Assembly (NCBI GenBank): GCA_902728285.1
Contig: CACVBU010001155.1
Span: 138,093-202,092, forward strand
DNA: 64,000 nucleotides
Source: Clytia hemisphaerica
Lineage: Eukaryota; Cnidaria; Hydrozoa; Leptothecata; Clytiidae
Direction of reading: 5' to 3'
The position numbers were made by a program, and so were the translations under genes. Positions 1 to 12,600 of this stretch are shown piece after piece. The stretch's first letter is position 1; every line of letters begins with the position of its first letter. Below the pieces are notes generated by a model. The model saw only the letters and a program-made list of their open reading frames with translations. It was not told where the DNA came from and did no database searches.

Positions 1-129
1 AAACATAGCATAAATGAAAATAATGAAACTGAAATGTTGAAATTAAAAAAACTCTTACAAATGAAATCAAGAAAAATGGCATACAAACGCTCGATCCTCA
101 TCATCCAATGCCCATAAATTTTCACAGCA

Positions 130-405
130 TCTTCTCCGGGGGCTTTAGCAAAAATGGGTGCTGGGTATGTGTCGGCTTATTTTCATAAACCCGAGTCAAA
201 GAAGAGTGAAAAGTCAAGAAAGTAAAAAAATCTTTCGAAAGTATTGGAGGATTCTTTTGAAAATCGAAGAAATCTTTTTGTGAAAATGTCTCTCTAAAGG
301 TCACTTTTTTAGCAAAAATCAGTCTCTCTAAGAGTCGGTCTTCTGTCCACGCATATCCCCCATTTGCCAACCCTAGCACCACCCCGCCATCTTCTAAAGC
401 AATGA
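130..405. repeat. Dispersed repeat with TCTCTCTAAGGGTC motif, copy 1
   Basis: This stretch downstream of SERINC carries phrases also found at 35990-36340: GCAAAAATGGGTGCTGGG, several copies of TCTCTCTAARGGTC, and CATTTGCCAACCCTAG near the end. The shared order of phrases shows that the two are copies of one interspersed element. The open frames across it look like chance. Ends were not defined here, so it may be truncated. Confidence 0.6.
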
Positions 406-605
406 ACAGCTTTTGAGTGGCCATAGGTAGACAAAGCACCGCGCATACACGCTATGGATAAAGCGATCAGTCAGTTCGAAAAATTTCAAATCACCACAAT
501 TAAAATAATAACCTGACGAGTTGAGCTTGTAAAAAATAAAGCACCGAAGCTTTTCACAAATATTATAGCATAAGCATCAATCAAAAAATTGAAGTGCTTT
601 ATAAA

Positions 606-3600
606 TTACTCGTTGGACGACCAACTGAATTGACGATCTGGACATGCAATGGGGGCAATTAGGGTCCACACATACAAAACAAGACACAGCCATGATGAGA
701 CAATTTGAACCCAAACACTTGCCAAGTTCGGTTGGAAAGAATATCCATTACCCACTGTTTCTGGTCTGAAAAGGAACATATATGAAAAATTTAAAATATT
801 TGGGAAGTTATAACAAAATATACTGTATCTTAAATTATACTAATCTCATTTCTTTAGGTTGATAAACTATTTTACTTCCATACACCTTTCGCATCCTTAG
901 GTTCCTTTTCTTTTTGCCTTCAAACATTTGTTTTTATCAATATTTTCAAAGTTTTGTAGTTTGAGCATAGTATAAAGGCCGCTACCCACTCAGCATTTTA
1001 TGGTCGGCGAACAAGGCGTACAGCTCGGGCGCTTTGGTCGCTGAACGCTTTTCTCATTCCACTCTGCAGCACATGTTTTTCTCTCTTCTTTTGTTTAGCA
1101 TCTTTTTGCACATGATACACATCTTTTGCACACGAGAAAAGAAAAAAATTCTCTTTTCTGATTGGTTGATTTAATAAAAACAAAGGGTGAGCTGTTCAGC
1201 TACGCGAAAAAAGTTAAAAAGTTTCAACTCTTGTTGCGCTCAAAGCGAACGCCTTTGAAGGCTTGAATTATGTAATTTATGCAATAATTAAGCCGTGCGC
1301 CTTGTTCGACGACCATAAAATGCTGAGTGGGTAGCGGCCTTAAGAAAGCCGCGGCTGGAATGTTTATGATTTTTTTCCATTGATCTATCTGTGTCTTCTA
1401 TTGTCCCCGCGTTTTATTTAGTTTCGGCCAATCAGAACGTATAAAGTCACCTATTTATTTCCCGAAAACAATGGAAAAACAAAAGAATAATTCGAATAAT
1501 TAAGGGGGCAAACATTCCAGCCGCGGCTTTCTTATACTATGGTTTGAGCACACACACACACACGTGTTGTTTTGTTGTTTTCTTTTTCTGCATGTCAAAC
1601 GTCAAAGTCAGAGTGAATCTGAAACATTCGAAATGACGTCACAAAGCGTTCGAAAAGTTATGAAAATATTTTCCCACGGTGTTCGAAATGTAGCGCAGTT
1701 CGAATAAAGACATTTCAATAGGAAATTTCAACTTTTTACCCCCAGAAAGATAGAAATTTCGTCAAAATTGGTTTAGCAGCACCTTTAAAATCTACAAAGA
1801 TTATAGAATCCCGGTAAGGGTCCGAGGGTCGAAAGTCAGGCGGCACCCCCCCTCCCCCCGTCAGCTCGCAACCCTAGTACCCCCCAGATCAGTCTATCGA
1901 TAAAGAATTGAGCCAAAAAGGAAGTGGCGGGGGGTGAGTTTATCATGTACGATATTCGGTGAGAAAATAAGACAAATCTTTTATTCTGTTGTGTAATTTA
2001 AAAACCTCTCATATATAAATGGAACTAGACTTTTTTTATATACTTGTTTTGACTTTTTAGACTCTAAGACAATAAGGGTCAGAAAAAGCAAAAAGGGGTA
2101 CATAAAAAGGGGTAAATAGGCAGGTCATGGGGAACAATCGTACGAAAAAAAGCAAAAACCAATGTTATATAGATTACAAATAAAGGAACCAACTTACTTG
2201 AGCCAGTTGGTCATGACCATCATAATGTAAAGGGAGGCTAACAAACATAAGACATGGAACACACCATAATTGTATTGTACACCTTCTTCTTCGTCATCTG
2301 AGACTTTTTGGACAGGTGCTTCCTCGTCTAAGAGGGAAAAAAATGGGATGTGTAAGTACAGAAAACCAATTAAGAAATTGTTTTCCAAAAACAACAAAAA
2401 CGAAAATGATCGGTAATAATGCATTTATGGCTGCCCAGTGACCAGGGACTCAGTTAAATACCACGTATGTCCAATTTTTTTTACATCCCAACTGGGGACA
2501 GTGAAGGAAGACTGCTGTAAAAATCAAAACTAACCAGAGATCAGATCCCTCCACATTATTGTTTAAAGGTATTATTTTGAGGATAATTCAATCCACTATA
2601 TTCATGAAACAATAATCACCCTCATACAAAAGGCTCTTTCTACTGGACCAAAAAAAGATTCAAACTAGGATATGTTTAGTTTTCCTTTATATGAAAGAAA
2701 ACATTCACGTAATTTCTGTGTGGCACGGACGATCAGAGAAAAAGTTTCCTTTACACTTTTCAGAGGGCTTCCTTGTTTGTTCAATTAGTTTTAATGTAAG
2801 CCACTCAGCTGATGTTTCACTCCTCCTCCCCAGCACTGAAAGCCAGTTAGGAACGGTCATCAATGGTCCGAGGGTGATCTACAAAGAGATCTCCCAAGAA
2901 ACCGAACTTCCCGCTCAGAGTGAAACATTGCAGCTCATCATCGAGGCTGTTGTGTTTCGCTTTGCTGTGAAGCAAAGGAAGAACGCGTACTATAGAAATG
3001 ATCCTAAAAAGTACGGTCTTAATTTGTTTCATGCAAATTTTGAGACATGACATCTCGACCCTGTTTAATTCGTTGTGGTGGAAGTTTTGCACATGCGCAG
3101 TAAGGTTTCAGAGAGAGAGAACTTCGCTAACGTTTGATGTTTCAACGTATTTTAATTTGATAAGCACAACATTACAATTATAGTTTATTAGAACAATTAA
3201 GTATTCATGTTTTAACTGTGTCGACTCGATATTAATTCATTAATTCTAAAGATGCCATTATCACATCGTAATTTTTAATTGGTTGAAATTAACAGCATCT
3301 CATATTACATCTGTAGCAAACAATACTAGATATATAAAATATCAATGTTGATAAAATAAATTTTATAAGTATTCTTATAAATAAAAGGTTTGTGTGGTTT
3401 GTTATGATTTCTTAATCAGAAGCATGTTTATATTTCAGAAGCTAATATGAGCTCAGCTTAGGGTGGTTTCTGAATACAATCACATCTTATAAGATTATAA
3501 GAATATACTGATGAAAGTCATGTATAAGTTAGACATGACTGCATTTAACCTTTTTAATTTAAAATGTTCAAAAGCGAATGAAACGCTAGGGAATATTACT

Positions 3601-6600
3601 TCCCCCAAAGCAATGATTGAGAGGCTTCCTTTTACCATTTCAAATGTACATTAGAGAAACTATATTTGAAAAAAAAATTATCAAAAGGTATCAAAAGGTT
3701 TTTCATCAAATAAATCAAGTACTTTTTGGGTCATGGAATCCACATAAATTCGAAAAGAATTAGTGAAAATGTTTCTTTAAAAAAATTAAGTCGATACAGG
3801 TCGTTGATGAAAAAGGGCCGATAAGTTGTGTATAAAAATTGATTTCAGATATAACTTACTAGCTGGAGGCTAATCAGGATTTCTGAAAAATAAATTTTTG
3901 TCAGACAATTTTAAAACTTTCTGTTTTCTGTTCTATACTATTAAAATACAATAAAATCTAGAGCATCCTTTTTGGTAGAACGTGCCCATATTTGAAAACC
4001 TTAGAAACCCCAAGACGCGTTATTATTTTGAGTATGAGATTCTAATGACATCAGCGGCACTGTACCAAAAGTGCCCCAAAAACCGAAGTGCCCGTTTCTC
4101 ATCAAACCAGTGTTTCAAAATTAGGTTTATGAATGATGTTATCGAAATATGTATATCTAATTACATCTCAGAATAGAGATCAATAGGATAATAGAGGACC
4201 CTTCTGCGCATGTGCAAAACTTCCACCACAATGAATTAAACAGGGTCGAGATGTCATGTCTCAAAATTTGCATAAGATAAATTAAGACCGTACTTTTTAG
4301 GATCATTTCTATAGTACGCGTTCTTCCTTTGCTTCACAGCAAAGCGAAACACAACAGCCTCGATGATGAGCTGCAATGTTTCACTCTGAGCGGGAAGTTC
4401 GGTTTCTTGGGAGATCTCTTTGTGGATCACCCTCGGACCATTGATGACCGTTCCTAACTGGCTTTCAGTGCTGGGGAGGAGGAGTGAAACATCAGCTGAG
4501 TGGCTCATTCATAACAAAAGTTCAAAATTTGACCCTTTGAGCAGCTTCCTAATTTTTTACTAGGGTAAGCATCTTGGGGGGGGGGAGCCCCACTCTTAAA
4601 ATCTCATGATTGACAAGTGTTATCATGGATTTATCATAGAACTCTGGATAAACATCAAATAAAACGGTGGAGAGCGAACTATTGTCTTTCCATTGTTTTA
4701 GAAAACAATCGATGTTCTAGCTTTGTCCGCAAAGGACAACTGTCATGGCGGCTCGAAGGTCCCTGATTTTGAAAAATGATTAATAATCCCATTTCTAAAA
4801 AGTCCTGTAACTTCTTGTTTTTGTATATTTACCGGATGCAACTTTGAAAATGAAAGCAAGAAAGCTTAACGAATACATTTATGGAATTAAATGTGAAAAA
4901 AACCTTCATCAAACAAGAAAAATTGAGTAAAAAGCCTAGAATGACGCTGAAAATAAGGTTGGCAATATCTTTCCAATTTTTTCCTGGGAAGAGCTAGGAT
5001 TGACATATGTTAGACTGGAGTATCTTGGCTTCATTGTGATATGAAAATCTTTTGGAGGCACGTGGTGGCACGGTGGTTTCGGCGAGGTGGAAGTTTGAAA
5101 TTTTCTGGTGTCAACATTCAATTTCTTATACATAGCATGTTTGTCGCATCTTTCTCACAGCTTGAAACGTCATAACGACATATCATTAGCAATCAATTTG
5201 ATGCATTTGACTCTCTTGAGAGATCTTTAAGTCTCATTTGGGAATTGTATAGCTGTGTTTTGATGAAAAATGCAATAAAAAAATTTACGAAAAATTATTA
5301 GTGAATGGAGGAGGGTGAACAATAATGTCATTACTGCGGACAAGGCTAGAACATGAGAAATCGATGAAAACCAGTTCGTTGTGTATCCAGAATTCTATGA
5401 TAAATCCATGGTGTTATGACCTTGAAATTTCGACCAGTGGTAGATATGGATAATTGATTTACAAAACTTTTGTTTTGCTCTTGTCCTGGTCGGTATTTTA
5501 CAGACCAGAATGTAAACTTGACCAAAATCATGTATTGATTGACCCGTTCGATTTGACTAAAGGCTAATTTGTCAAATAAAGAGACCAGTAACAGAAAAAG
5601 TTCGTTCCAATGAGTATTTGGTACTTTGCTGACCGGTCTGCAACACGTCGACCACCTTCCGGAACTATTGGTAATTTACAGACAGGTCCGTATTTTACTC
5701 GAAATGCTAACTTTCAGCATAACCACTCGTCTGATTTTGGCTGCGAACTTGTATTATCAATACATCATCACGAAACATCACGAACATCACGAAAAGGCAG
5801 CTCTCATGGGCAGGGCATGTTGCTAGAATGAATTTTGATCGTCTTCCACGGAAAATGTTATCGTCATGGGTAAGGAGTAACCGCCCAAGTGGTTCCCCTG
5901 AATTTACTTATGGCCGTGGTTTGAAAAAGTGTATGAGTAAGGCTAATGTGCCTGTAATTAATTGGTTTGATTTGGCGCAAGATAGAATTGGCTGGAAAAG
6001 AATGGTGAATGGTATTGTTGTAATATGATATTATCTTGGTTGTTTTAGTAATCTAATATTTATTATGCTACTAGTACTTTTCTACCTTTGGCTAGCGCTA
6101 TGATTTCCTAGGACTATTTTATTTTTAATATATCTTAGATCTAGGCCGATTCCTTTTGCTTTAGGACGGATCACTCTCTCTCTCACTCTCTCTCAACTTG
6201 TATTATCAATACTAACACTTGCCAAAATTTCAAGTCAGTAGCATTTTAAAATCACTAGATACAGTATCCTAGGGCTGCTTAGGCAAAAAGGGCAATTTTG
6301 AGCCGGTCTGTAAAATACACAACACCAACAGGTGGCTAAAAAAACCCTCTGCCCAAAAAGATGCATGTCACGTGGAGTTGCCTCACAAAATTTGAACAAA
6401 AAAACTTAAAGCAAAAAAAAGTTAGAGGGGGCCCTATTTTTCCTATATTCCCTATTTTCAAAGAATGATAACGTCATCAGGTAGCGATGAAGTCATGAAT
6501 GATGTCAACATTTTCACCAAAGATGCCAATTCATATTTGGTGCATACTTGCAAAATTTCAAGTCAATTGGATAAATATTGCAAAAGTTATCGAAAAATTC

Positions 6601-9600
6601 ATTTGCTCTTTGCCCCCAAGATGCTTGAAGGGTTAATAATAATGCCCTGTACAGGGCATTCCCTGTACACTACTAAAGGCCACTTACTTAAAGAAACCCC
6701 CGTACAAAAAATGGAAAAGGTCTTACCAGTTATAGGGGTACCCATTCCATCAGCAGAAGATTTCAAACTGACGACAAATATGGTTAAGACAGCAATAACT
6801 ATCCCCACCACCATCATTGAGGTACCTCCACCGGGAATGGTCTCAATACCTTTCGGACATGTTGATGCTAAAAAAGACACAAACATATAACACAAATTAT
6901 CATTTCTCTAACTCTTGAGATGTAAATTTGGACGCTCTAAAGGTTTTCCTATTCCTAATCATGATTTTCGATAAGCACATACTCTCGGGTACCTAATAGC
7001 CGGGGGTTTGGAATAAGCGGGGGGGGGGGGTTGGAAAAAATCTCAAAAGTTAATAAGCAGGGGGGTTGAAATAAAAATGTCCGGGGTGGAAAATTTTTGA
7101 AAAGGAGGCTAATTCAGCAGAATTAGGACAAAAGAGGTAACTTTCAAAAACATTTCCCAATATCTAATAAGCGGATGGGTTGGAATAAGAATGTCCTGGG
7201 TGGAAAATTTTCGAAAAATTAATTAGCGGGGGGGGGGGAGAGTAACTTGTCTTGCTTGACAGTAAGCGTTTCAAAAATATAGTGATAGAAAAATTGCCCA
7301 CGGGAATTTTGCTCCCCCAGAAAGTTGGGTGGCAAATTTTCTGGAGGGATTCCGGAGGGCAAATTTTCTAGGACAAAAATTTCCGGAGGCTATTTTGCTA
7401 AAATCAAAAATATAAATGAGTTCAAAGATGTCATTTAATTATCATCTTCTTGTTGGAATCGTTGCGATTCTTCTGGTGTGAACAGAACCTTGGAATAACT
7501 TTTCTTGGTTTGTGTATGATTCTTAAATTGGATCTGAGTTTCTTGTTAAAGATTACGATAAACAGTTCAGACTTACTAGGCACATTACTGACAGCAGAAA
7601 AAGTCAGGTATGTCACATAAAGTGTCACCATGCCAGCTTGCAACAAACCAGATCTTGGATTTGCTGTCAAATGGGAAAAAGAGCAAATTACGTAAACGTA
7701 GTACAGACTTTAAGCCTAGTACTCACTTGTTTAGAAAATTACATCTAAGTGCTCCTAACTGCGTCTAAGTACGTCTAACTGCGCTTAGTGAATGTGCTCA
7801 CTAGAAAGTTAAAAAAAGTGTTAGGCGCTCTTAGACGCAATTTTCTACACAAGTGAGTACCAACCTTTAAAGGACACCCACCATTTAAACAGTATTTTTA
7901 ACATTTCTCTTATATTTTTCTCGCACATTTTTTAAAAGAAAATAATGAAAAATTTTCTTCCCTTTCGGCGATGACAGAGCACAAATTTCGTATATTGGGC
8001 TCTCCTTGGATCTGATTACCCAACTCAGGCAAAAACACTCTCGGTTATTCGAACTTTCAGTTATTCGAAGCGATTTCTATTCCCCTTGGGTTCAATTCTT
8101 TAGGCCAAATCACCCTCAGTCATTCGAATTTTTTCTCATTGGGAGGTCGTCGAGTGAGAACGAATTTTTCACATTTCTTGAGTCTTTTAAGAACTCTTTG
8201 CAATTTTTCACGTTGAAAAAAAACTTCCGAGGTCAAATCAGTTTTCCATTCAGTCAAATGTCTAAAATGTTTGCTCAATTCATAAAGTAGTACCAATTTA
8301 TAGAAATATAAAATGGACAAAAAAGTTTATGGTGCAAACATCAGCATTTTCGGTAAAAAATTTTGTTAAAAAGTGTCCCAAAAAGTTTTTCAAAAGGTTA
8401 AAATACTAATTCTCTAAATTAGGGTGAAGGTTTGCAAAAAATTCTCGAAAACTGGAAAATTTAGTATCGACCCCCGTCCCTGTTTTAAAATGAAATAAAG
8501 CTTGTCAATGGGGATGAGTAAGAGATGAATTTTTATTCCGTTTCGGGACGATATGTACATCTAAAAAATTAATTTTACGGTGCAAAAATCAGCATTTTTG
8601 AGATGTGTATTCTTAACTTAGTCTGCATCTCCCCTCTACAAGCAAGATCCCTTCGAAGGTTTATGAAAATAACGAAAAAGTTTTGAGTTTCAAAAGCTTA
8701 ATGGCCCATCCTAAGACTATATTCAGATTGAGTATATTCTACGCGGTGGACCTTTAGTCTATACTAGACGTCAAGGTATTTTATATGTAGTAAATGAAAT
8801 GAAAAATCCTTGTTTTTGGGAGGTCTTCGCTACAATTAGTGCAATAATATATTGGCACCAGCCTAAAAAAAACACTGGATTTACTCACTTCCCTCCTCTA
8901 AACACCCCCCCCTAATTTCAATGGTTGAAGAAGGCATGTTAATGTTAATGTGTATATTCTTTAAAGTCGAAAAAAAGTGTACAAATATGTACTAGCTTTA
9001 AAGCTAATAGAGTTCGACTGCCTATTTACAAAATGAATTATTCATCATCATCTGTAGACGAATAGTCTACATCATCTGTTGATGCCCAATCGCTGACGAT
9101 TTCTTCTGTAGTGTATTTTTGCGGTTCATTATAATTTGAAGATATATTTGTTTGATTTTGTAATTTTTTAACGATTCGTAGTTTTGTTCTTGGGCTTCCT
9201 GTAACGCGCCAGTTGAAGTCTTTATTGTTATTGTCTTTGTTAAGTTTCTTTGCTTGTTCGTGCATCTCCTTTATCTTTTTCCGTTCGTTGATTGTGAAAT
9301 CTTCCGTAATACTTACCTGACAGAAACAAGTTTCTTTCAGCATGTGTAAATTCTTCATGATAAGATCTTTGTCATGCTGACTTTGGAGGGTGACTTTAAG
9401 AGAAGGGCCGTTTTTTGTTTTTCTGTTTCCTAATCTGTGGTGGGTAACATTTATTTCTGGAACATTGATGTCCTCCAGGAGTTCTCGGAACCGAAATATG
9501 TCATATTTTTCCCCATTTTCTTCTTTTTCCTTATCTGGGCCTGAATATTGGAGAAACCCGAAAACGATGATATTCAGTTTTCTAGAGTCTATGTCTTCCT

Positions 9601-12600
9601 TTTCGCTTTCTTCCTTCCGTTTTTGTTGTTCGGCAGATCTTAAGTCTTCTTTGTGCTTCTTAGTAATTTCGGCGTATGTTTTATTTGATGTCTCCGTCAT
9701 TATTTCTGTTGTGTGCTTGATTTCTTCCTTTATCATGGTTCTTGTCTTTTCTTCCATTTCTTGTAGTTTTCCTGCCAGAAAAATTTTGAGATCATTTTTG
9801 ATGGAGTCACGGGTTTTGGTGTTGGTGTTGACCTCGTTGTTCAGTTTTTGTATGACGTCGTCTTTCTTTTTAAGTTCATTTTGCATCATATGTTGAGTGT
9901 TTTTCCCCACTTTATTTCTTAGGTTCTTCGTTATTCGGACGCAGTTTGAACATAAGTAATGATCGTTATAGGATGTCACGAATATTTGTAGTTGATACAA
10001 AGGTAGCTGTGTGCACTCATAATGGACTGATCTTTTACATTTTTTGCATTCCAAGCGATCCAGGTCTTCATCATTGGTACATCTTGACGGCGTGCAAGCT
10101 TGAGGTGGTGAGGCTGCTTCGAAAGGCTGATCTTTATCCATTTTGATGTTATTTTCATGAATTTTGATGTTTTTGTTTGTTTTCAGCCATTTTTCCGAAG
10201 AGCGTTGCAAAAGCGTCTTATCTAATTGACGTCAAATAAAAACTGCATCAGGGCTGCAAACTGAACCATTGAAGCTGGGGGGGGGATAAGTTTTAACATC
10301 AAAAATCAATGTTTACTGCCAAATACTATCGCAGTGATTGTAGTTGGCCTTTAGTAGTTAAGAAACTTTTCGTTACCAAAAAAGAAAACCTACCTTCTTG
10401 TATGGCTGGCAGTACGGCAATGATGGACACAATGACACACAAAATCAAATTGATCGAGATCAGTGCTTTGTTCAAGTGACAACCATCAGACTGTAAATAT
10501 TGTTGAAAAAATAAAAATAAACTCAATCAATCTTTCAGACTTACCCTGAATCTTTCAACAAGAAACGGTGTCTTGAGTCTAAGTAAGTAAGTAAGTCTGC
10601 GACCCAAAGGCTCCTCTTTCAATAGCTATCCACCCAAAGGTAGCGGAGGGCGCCACTCTTTCTCCCTGGATTGCTCCACTTACCCTTGATCCTTCTCTTA
10701 ATTGCTGAACAAGCAGAGGTGCATCAAGCACCCACAACATTGCGAATCGTAGCCGGATGCTCTACCACTGCACAAAGGTCGCTTGAGTCTAAGACCCCCA
10801 CCCCCTGGTGAACCCAAACACAGAATATACAACGGATTCTCCATATTCAAGTACGCACGGGGAGCCGATGTTGTTCAAGTTTGTAGAAAACCTGTTAAAA
10901 GGGTTTGTTACCTATAGGGACAAGAAAGTTGGTCCGAGTTGAAAAAATTAACATTCCGAAAAATATTTTCAGAGAAAAGTTTGAAGTTCCACTCAAAAAT
11001 CCAGCTGCAAGCTGGAATCAATTATGAATTAAAGAATAAATAATAAACAAAAGCTAAAATTACCTGAGTAAAATAATAATACATGGAAACCACACCAGCG
11101 ATGGAAAACCCGTACATGATGAATGAACAGAATAAGAAACCTGAAATGATAACGATAAACAAATAAAGAAACCACTTCCAAAGTCTGAAATTTCGAATAG
11201 CTAAAGTTCGAGAGTATGAGATTATGAGGTATGAGATTTCATAAAATAACTCTTTTTTTATTTTTGCTTCTATTTCGCGAGTCTCGCAAGTTTTTCCGAA
11301 AATTTGCAAAAATTAATACTCACGAAAATTTTGAAACCAGGATTTTTACCGAAAACCCTAGTTTTTCTGCTAAAACCCCTAGGAAAATGACATTAGTTGA
11401 AAAAGGAGTTGATTCGCGAAAATAGGTGCCGCAAAAATTAAATTATTTTTGAAATAAAAATTGTCATCGCGAAAATATCTGCTTGCCAAAATTTTAATTT
11501 TCAGCTTACCGAAAGCATAGCATTTATTATCTTCAGCATTATCTTGCCTGCAAAACAAAAAGGATTGAACATTTAGAATATCGTTTAACTCATAGCTTCG
11601 TATAGTACGTACACAGTAAAGGAGGAGAGGGGGGTTTAGAAAAAGCGTTTGGCTATTTTTTATAAACGACGCCATTTTCTATTGTTCTATGGGTACAAGG
11701 GGGACGGGCGTTAAATATTCGGAAAATCGCGAATTATTTGAATGACCACCTAATATAACATATTTCAGATTAAATGACAGATAGTTTTTTATACAAAAGG
11801 TCCTGTTAGGTTGATACGTTGGGGAAAATTTAAAACGATTTGTTTAGAAGATGTTCTAATTTAGTCTGATAAATCTAGATTCTAGACACAAGTAAGTAAA
11901 AATCCTGAGAAATATCTTTTTCAACGGAATTCGAGCTAAATTCACGTTTTTATCATACATTCGTAGAAAATAAAATTAAAAAAAAAATTTAATTGTATGC
12001 AATTGAATCGTGTCTATAGTAATTGCAGAAGATACACTGACTTATAAAAAATAATTTTGAAAACAAAAACTTAATATTTACCAGCTTTCAGTCCAGCTAT
12101 GAGCGAAATCAATGAGATAAACCACTTGGATGAAAATAAACAAAACACCACCAATCAAACCAATGTATAACCAAGCTGAAAATACACGAAAGAAAAAAAG
12201 AATATCAAAAAGGAATATTTATAAAGCTTTTTAGTTACAATTCTAGCTAAAAAACCATTATGTTTGAGCTCAGTCGCTATTTTTCCCATGATTAACCGGC
12301 GTCTTGGTGAATAGTCCGGTAGACCAGCTCTTTTTAATCTTGCTATTTCAAGCACTTGAGCACATCTCCCTTAATGGTACACAAAGAAATCTGGCACGTC
12401 GTCCATCACCCTTTCGAAAAGAAACTTGAAACGAAAGAAAGCTAATTATGCCGCGATAACCATTTCTCATCATTAACACTTTTTTTAATTATAATTTCTA
12501 AATATTCAAGTAAACTTGCAAACTTTAACAGCGTTAGAAGATTGTTCTTGAAAGGCTAATAGTTACCTCCAGGGAAAAATCAAGATTGTAAATACCTGTT

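Noticed and set aside
2691-3050. 119-codon plus-strand frame as a host gene
   Set aside because: Most of it is one arm of an inverted repeat with the same frame at 4254-4508; it has no recognised domain or intron structure.
9390-9896. 168-codon plus-strand frame rich in Ser/Phe
   Set aside because: It is antisense to the better-supported ORF1-like gene and has low-complexity composition.
11120-11190. Acceptor at 11186 for SERINC exon 7 (AG before ACTTTGG)
   Set aside because: It puts the conserved membrane segment out of frame; the acceptor just upstream of 11200 keeps phase from exon 6.
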